DNA of 64,000 bases from Aselliscus stoliczkanus (lineage: Eukaryota > Chordata > Mammalia > Chiroptera > Hipposideridae). The stretch is taken from positions 137,013,001 to 137,077,000 of the forward strand of contig CM066731.1 in assembly GCA_033961575.1 (NCBI GenBank), in the 5' to 3' direction. The position numbers and the translations under genes were made by a program. How positions within the stretch are numbered: the stretch's first letter is position 1; each line of letters begins with the position of its first letter. Positions 60,330 through 64,000 of the stretch are shown piece after piece. The notes beneath the pieces are model-generated. The model was not told the DNA's origin and made no database searches. It saw nothing but the letters and a program-made list of their open reading frames with translations.

Positions 60330-60915
60330 GGCCCAGCTCATGCTGAAGCCCTTCCACAAAGCATTCTCTGACTATTGCAGCCTCCTCAAGACCTCTCTAT
60401 GTAAAGGTGTTCACAGCTCTGACAGTCTATCCTATATCACCTAGCACCTTAATTTAACTCTCTGGTATCTGCTGGGTTTAGTGTTTGCCCAAATGAATCA
60501 TAATTGTCACACTTATAGACTGTGTTCAGAGAAGGTCTTCAATGAGTCCTTACAAATTAGCTGCATGGCAGCCTCCTACTGCTTCACAGATATGTGTGCC
60601 CTGATCTTATCTTTACATCTGGGGCTCCACCCAAATGAGGTAACCTCATATGGTTCACTGCCACCTGGAGACACCACCAGCTCATTTTGAGCCTGGGCCC
60701 TCTGTTGGCCCTTAGCTCTCAAGACTCCTGGTCTGTTTTTATCAGCTAACCTTGACTTACTTCTGCATCATGGTCTTTGATGCTGACCTTCTTCCTTGGC
60801 AGTAAACCAAATCACCATGCTGAAGTTAGCTCTTTATGGCCTCTTTGCGTCTCTGGGAATGGAAATTATGACATCATTTAAGCTAATGACTCGCTAACAT
60901 AACTGAGGATGAAAT
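60330..60915. other. Intergenic, partly L2-like
   Basis: 60335-60475 ('gaagcccttccacaaagcattctctgac' in parts) looks like a diverged L2 piece. The rest is unassigned. Confidence 0.45.
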
Positions 60916-60919
60916 CACT

Positions 60920-61065
60920 TGCATGCTTGTAAAACATTCCGATTCCGGGGCCCTGCTCCAGACCTGCTGCATCTGAACATGGGCCTAGGAGTTGGAATGC
61001 TTAGCAAGCATCCCAGACAATTCTTATAAGCAAACGAGTCAAGGAAACGCTGATCGAAGCTGCTG
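60920..61065 (+). repeat. MER20-like hAT-Charlie fragment
   Basis: 'tgtaaaacattccgattccggggcc' (in parts), 'ctccagacctgctgcatctga' (in parts) and 'tcaaggaaacgctg' follow MER20. Confidence 0.6.
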
Positions 61066-61229
61066 GTATTATTTTGCCAGCTGATCAAATGAGATATTCA
61101 GTCTCAATTGCCAATCAGAAATTAAGCATCCTGGAAAAAAGAAATAATTGATTTTAGGGGCTTAGCAGCATCCTTGCTTATCAATTTCCACTTTTCTACC
61201 TATTAATATGAGGAAGTAAATTCTACCAA

Positions 61230-61335
61230 ATAGATCACTAATAGAAAGACCAACTGTGTAACCCTGAACAAGTCATTTAAGAACTCTGAGCTTCAATTTC
61301 TCTTTTATAGAAAAAAGGGAAGGTTGTGCCAGATC
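61230..61335 (+). repeat. MIR SINE
   Basis: 'ctgtgtaaccctgaacaagtcatttaa' (in parts), 'ctctgagcttcaatttc': forward MIR. Confidence 0.85.
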
Positions 61336-61344
61336 AGTAGTAGG

Positions 61345-61430
61345 TCTCTTTCATGGATACACATTAGAATCATTTCAGGAGTTTTTAGAATATACCATCC
61401 CCAGGGATGCTAATTTAATTGATCCAAGTG
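61345..61430 (+). repeat. MER20-like fragment (short)
   Basis: 'acattagaatcatttcagga' and 'ccaggga' resemble MER20; diverged. Confidence 0.4.
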
Positions 61431-61434
61431 ATTA

Positions 61435-61815
61435 TGTTGTATAATTGAGTTTAAAGTAAAGTGAACTGGGTGATTTTTAAAATGCCTCTCTGCTCTAAAA
61501 TAACTCTGATTTAACTCGGCCATTTTTTAATGCTTGTGACATCTCCAAACACACTCGTATACGGCAGATGTAAGAACATATATACTCTTTTTTTTATTCC
61601 ACTTTTTAAATAACATCTTTGTGAGGTATTTGATGTTCATATAGGAAAGAGACTGAATAATTTAAAACTATTCTTACAAGTTATTACTACTATGCAAAAA
61701 TATTCAGGAGGGTAATAAAGTCTTTTAAAATCTGTATAGGCTCAGAAATGGATAGCAACAATCCAGCTGCTGATCAAATCGAAGATAGGCGTATATCTAT
61801 CCATTTCTTCAGTGT
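61435..61815. other. Intergenic, nothing recognised
   Basis: AT-rich, no feature. Confidence 0.5.
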
Positions 61816-61819
61816 TTCA

Positions 61820-62500
61820 AGTAATGTTAATTGCTGAGTGCCTGCTGAGTGCCTGCTAACTAGCACTAGCCCCTGTGCTAGTTATTGGTGATACCACAAT
61901 ACATGAGAAACACAGTCGAAGCCCATGTGGAGAGATAAACATTGTGCAAATATTACACATGTGATTAGGAGCACAATGGCATACTGAGAGCTACAAGAAT
62001 GCATAAAGGGGACTTAACCTATTCTGTGCAGGAAAGGCTTATAGGATGAAGTAAGAGTTCAAGTGAAACCTGATAAGTATATGCTTGGGGGCATGTTGGA
62101 AGGAACTGAGGTGGAAAGAGCCTGCAGTGTATCAAGAACAGAAAGAAGACCAAAGAGGCTGGAACCGGTGACTGAAGGGGAAAGTGGCATAAGTGGAGGG
62201 TCATGTAAGAGGGTTTAGAATTTATTCTCAAGAGAATTTATTCTAAACAGAATTCATTCTAAAATACCCAAGAATCAGAGTTTAGAATTTATTCTAAGAG
62301 CACTGAATATTTTCAGTAGGGTGCAGAAGTGATCAGATTTATATATTTTAAAGTCCCCACAGTGCTTGGAGTTCAGAGATGCAGAAGCGGGTACAGGGAA
62401 AACAGACTGTCACAGAAGTCAGGGGAAATGATGGACTAAAGTGGCATGAGCAAAGAAGGAGAAAGGTGAAGACATTCAAGACACCCATCTGAGGAGACTC
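61820..62500 (-). repeat. L2 LINE 3' fragment, long reverse copy
   Basis: 'gctgagtgcctgctaact', 'ctgtgctagttattggtgata' (in parts), 'gaaaggcttataggatgaagt' (in parts), 'gtgcagaagtgatcagattta' (in parts) follow L2 in reverse. Contains local duplications of an AGAATTTATTCT unit at about 62217-62300. Confidence 0.85.
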
Positions 62501-62504
62501 AGGA

Positions 62505-63435
62505 AGGCCTGACTGATGGGCTGTGGGAGGCTGGGGGAACCTACTGAGTCAGGGTTTCCGAGCTGAGTAACCAGGTGATGGCCATACCACTGACTGAGAT
62601 AAGGAACCCTGGAGGAGGGGCAGCCTCAGTGGGAAACAAGGCTAGTGGGAAACACCTGTGAGTCAAACAGTGGCGCTCTTTACTAAAATGAGTCTGGAAC
62701 TCAAAAGAGAGACGTGGACTAAAGTGACAGAGTTGTCAGCATATAGATGGCAGTGGAAGTCACCAGGCGTGGATGAAATACTCTGCTATGTGTCAGGGAC
62801 GTGTGGTAGGTGCTAGGCATAGATTCACTGCGCTCGCGTGACTCACAGTCCAACATGCAACCACGTCTGCCCGGGGCCTGAATTTTAGTTCAACTGCCAT
62901 GAAAACTACTCTGTAAATCCCTGGTGTTGATCGTGGTAAGTAGAGCCTTCTCTGTTCTACTCTGCGAACTCCTAATTCAACCTAAAACTAGAAATTCACC
63001 TAAAAGTAAACTCGTCTATACTTTAAGAAAGGGGGCTTCAACAGAGAATACCTCTTAAGCCACTAAGAGATTTCACTTAAATCTTAAAAATAAAATATAC
63101 AGGTTGGAATATATTTACATTAACATCATACCTTTTAAGTAGTATTGAACATGAAAATTCAAGGAGCAAATTGCAGATTTTGTGCTTGATCATTCTCATG
63201 GTGATGTGAACTTTACAGCTTACAGGGCTATGACCACAATGCCCAAGGTCGGTTAGGCCTATGCCACATGTAAATAAGTCCACAGTCTAAGGGGCTCTTG
63301 GGACATGCTCTGCTTTTAAAATGTACTTTGTAGTTCAAAAGAGCACTGCACCCAACAGCTAAGCCTTCTGTTTGAAAGTTCACTGATATCAGAAATAATT
63401 ACCAATAAACCTAATGGAGACTGACATTTCTGAGA
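62505..63435. other. Intergenic, nothing recognised
   Basis: No frame or repeat that I can name. Confidence 0.5.
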
Positions 63436-63439
63436 CTTG

Positions 63440-63555
63440 ACCCTTCTCCAATTATCCTTTTTCCTTCCTCCCTTCCTTTCTTATCCCTCTTTCCTCTCTT
63501 CATTCCTTTAATCTTCCCTCCCTCCTTTCCTTTCCTCTTATTCCTTCTTTCCATA
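63440..63555 (+). repeat. Pyrimidine-rich TTCC/CTTT tract
   Basis: Diverged ttcc/ctcc units. Lysine/glycine-rich minus frames over it are artefacts. Confidence 0.85.
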
Positions 63556-63659
63556 AAACGTTTCTGCCTCAAAGCCTTTATGGAATGAGACAAGGCATAC
63601 ATAGAATATGTACACACCACATATAGCAAGGTTTAGGCTCCTCTGTGCGAGGCACTTTG

Positions 63660-63750
63660 ACAGAATCACAGCAGTAGTATCAGAAATGGAAGAGGCCTCA
63701 TAGATCATCTTATCCAATTCACCCATTCTACAAACCAAGAAAGGAAAATT
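63660..63750 (+). repeat. MIR3-like fragment
   Basis: 'gaggcctcatagatcatcttatccaa' (in parts), 'cccattctacaaaccaagaaa' (in parts) match a MIR3-type core. Confidence 0.6.
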
Positions 63751-63819
63751 TCCTTGATGTGCTTGATAATCATCTTAAAGTTTATTTGGCCACCATATAA
63801 TGGCACCTTACTGCCTAGA

Positions 63820-64000
63820 ACTGCACTAACCAATAGAGTTGACCACCAGGCACATGTGCCAATTGAGCCCTTGAAATGTGCCAAGTCTAAACTGAGATGT
63901 GCTATAAAATACATAACAGATTTTGAAGAAAGATTAAAAAAGAATGTAAAATACCTCATTAATAAAGTTCATATTGATATTCTCTGAGATCTGCTCTTAC
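63820..64000. repeat. hAT-type DNA transposon fragment, cut by window end
   Basis: 'cacatgtgccaattgagcccttgaaatgtg' (in parts), 'aactgagatgtgct', 'ataacagattttgaaga' and 'tacctcattaataaa' belong to a common mammalian non-autonomous DNA transposon. Family not named. Confidence 0.6.

Overview
This is mammalian nuclear DNA: AT-rich, dominated by interspersed repeats, with one CpG island and no prokaryotic gene organisation. Twelve copies of one tRNA-derived SINE (10 short head-only copies of about 105 bp and two full-length copies of about 430-455 bp whose 3' ends carry a 'ttccccaataaaatctt'-type tail) suggest a bat, possibly of the horseshoe/leaf-nosed group, where SINEs with a similar tail are known. 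The species call is inference. Ancient mammal-wide repeats (L2, MIR, MER5A, MER20-like, MaLR LTR, Tigger-type DNA transposons) are also present.

One gene is recognisable: the 5' end of SLC40A1 (ferroportin, the cellular iron exporter), read on the minus strand at about 4.2-5.1 kb. Exon 1 carries a long 5' UTR with a complete iron-responsive element (IRE, 4962-4988), the ATG at 4760 and a GTAAGT donor. Exon 2 (4178-4245) is bounded by good splice sites and joins exon 1 in frame to give a ferroportin N terminus. Exon 3 and later exons lie to the left of position 1. A CpG island with a TATA-like box and GC boxes on the minus strand covers the promoter.

From about 6 kb to 64 kb I find no coding gene. 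This fits the intergenic region that lies upstream of SLC40A1 in other mammals (between SLC40A1 and ASNSD1 in human; synteny recalled, not computed). The open reading frames there are short, overlap repeats or low-complexity tracts, and show no domains. The stretch contains SINEs with target-site duplications, L1 3' ends, L2 and MIR fragments, a MaLR LTR, two Tigger-like elements, an 80-bp mariner-type MITE, many microsatellites, a G-rich quadruplex candidate and a perfect 67-bp tandem duplication. A long repeat-poor block at 11.4-13.4 kb contains a near-palindromic MARE-like motif about 7.15 kb upstream of the predicted start site. That is close to where a heme-responsive MARE/ARE has been described for mouse ferroportin, and it is the best regulatory lead here.

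I saw no new multi-gene system. The most valuable content is the ferroportin 5' end with its translational (IRE) and candidate transcriptional control elements.
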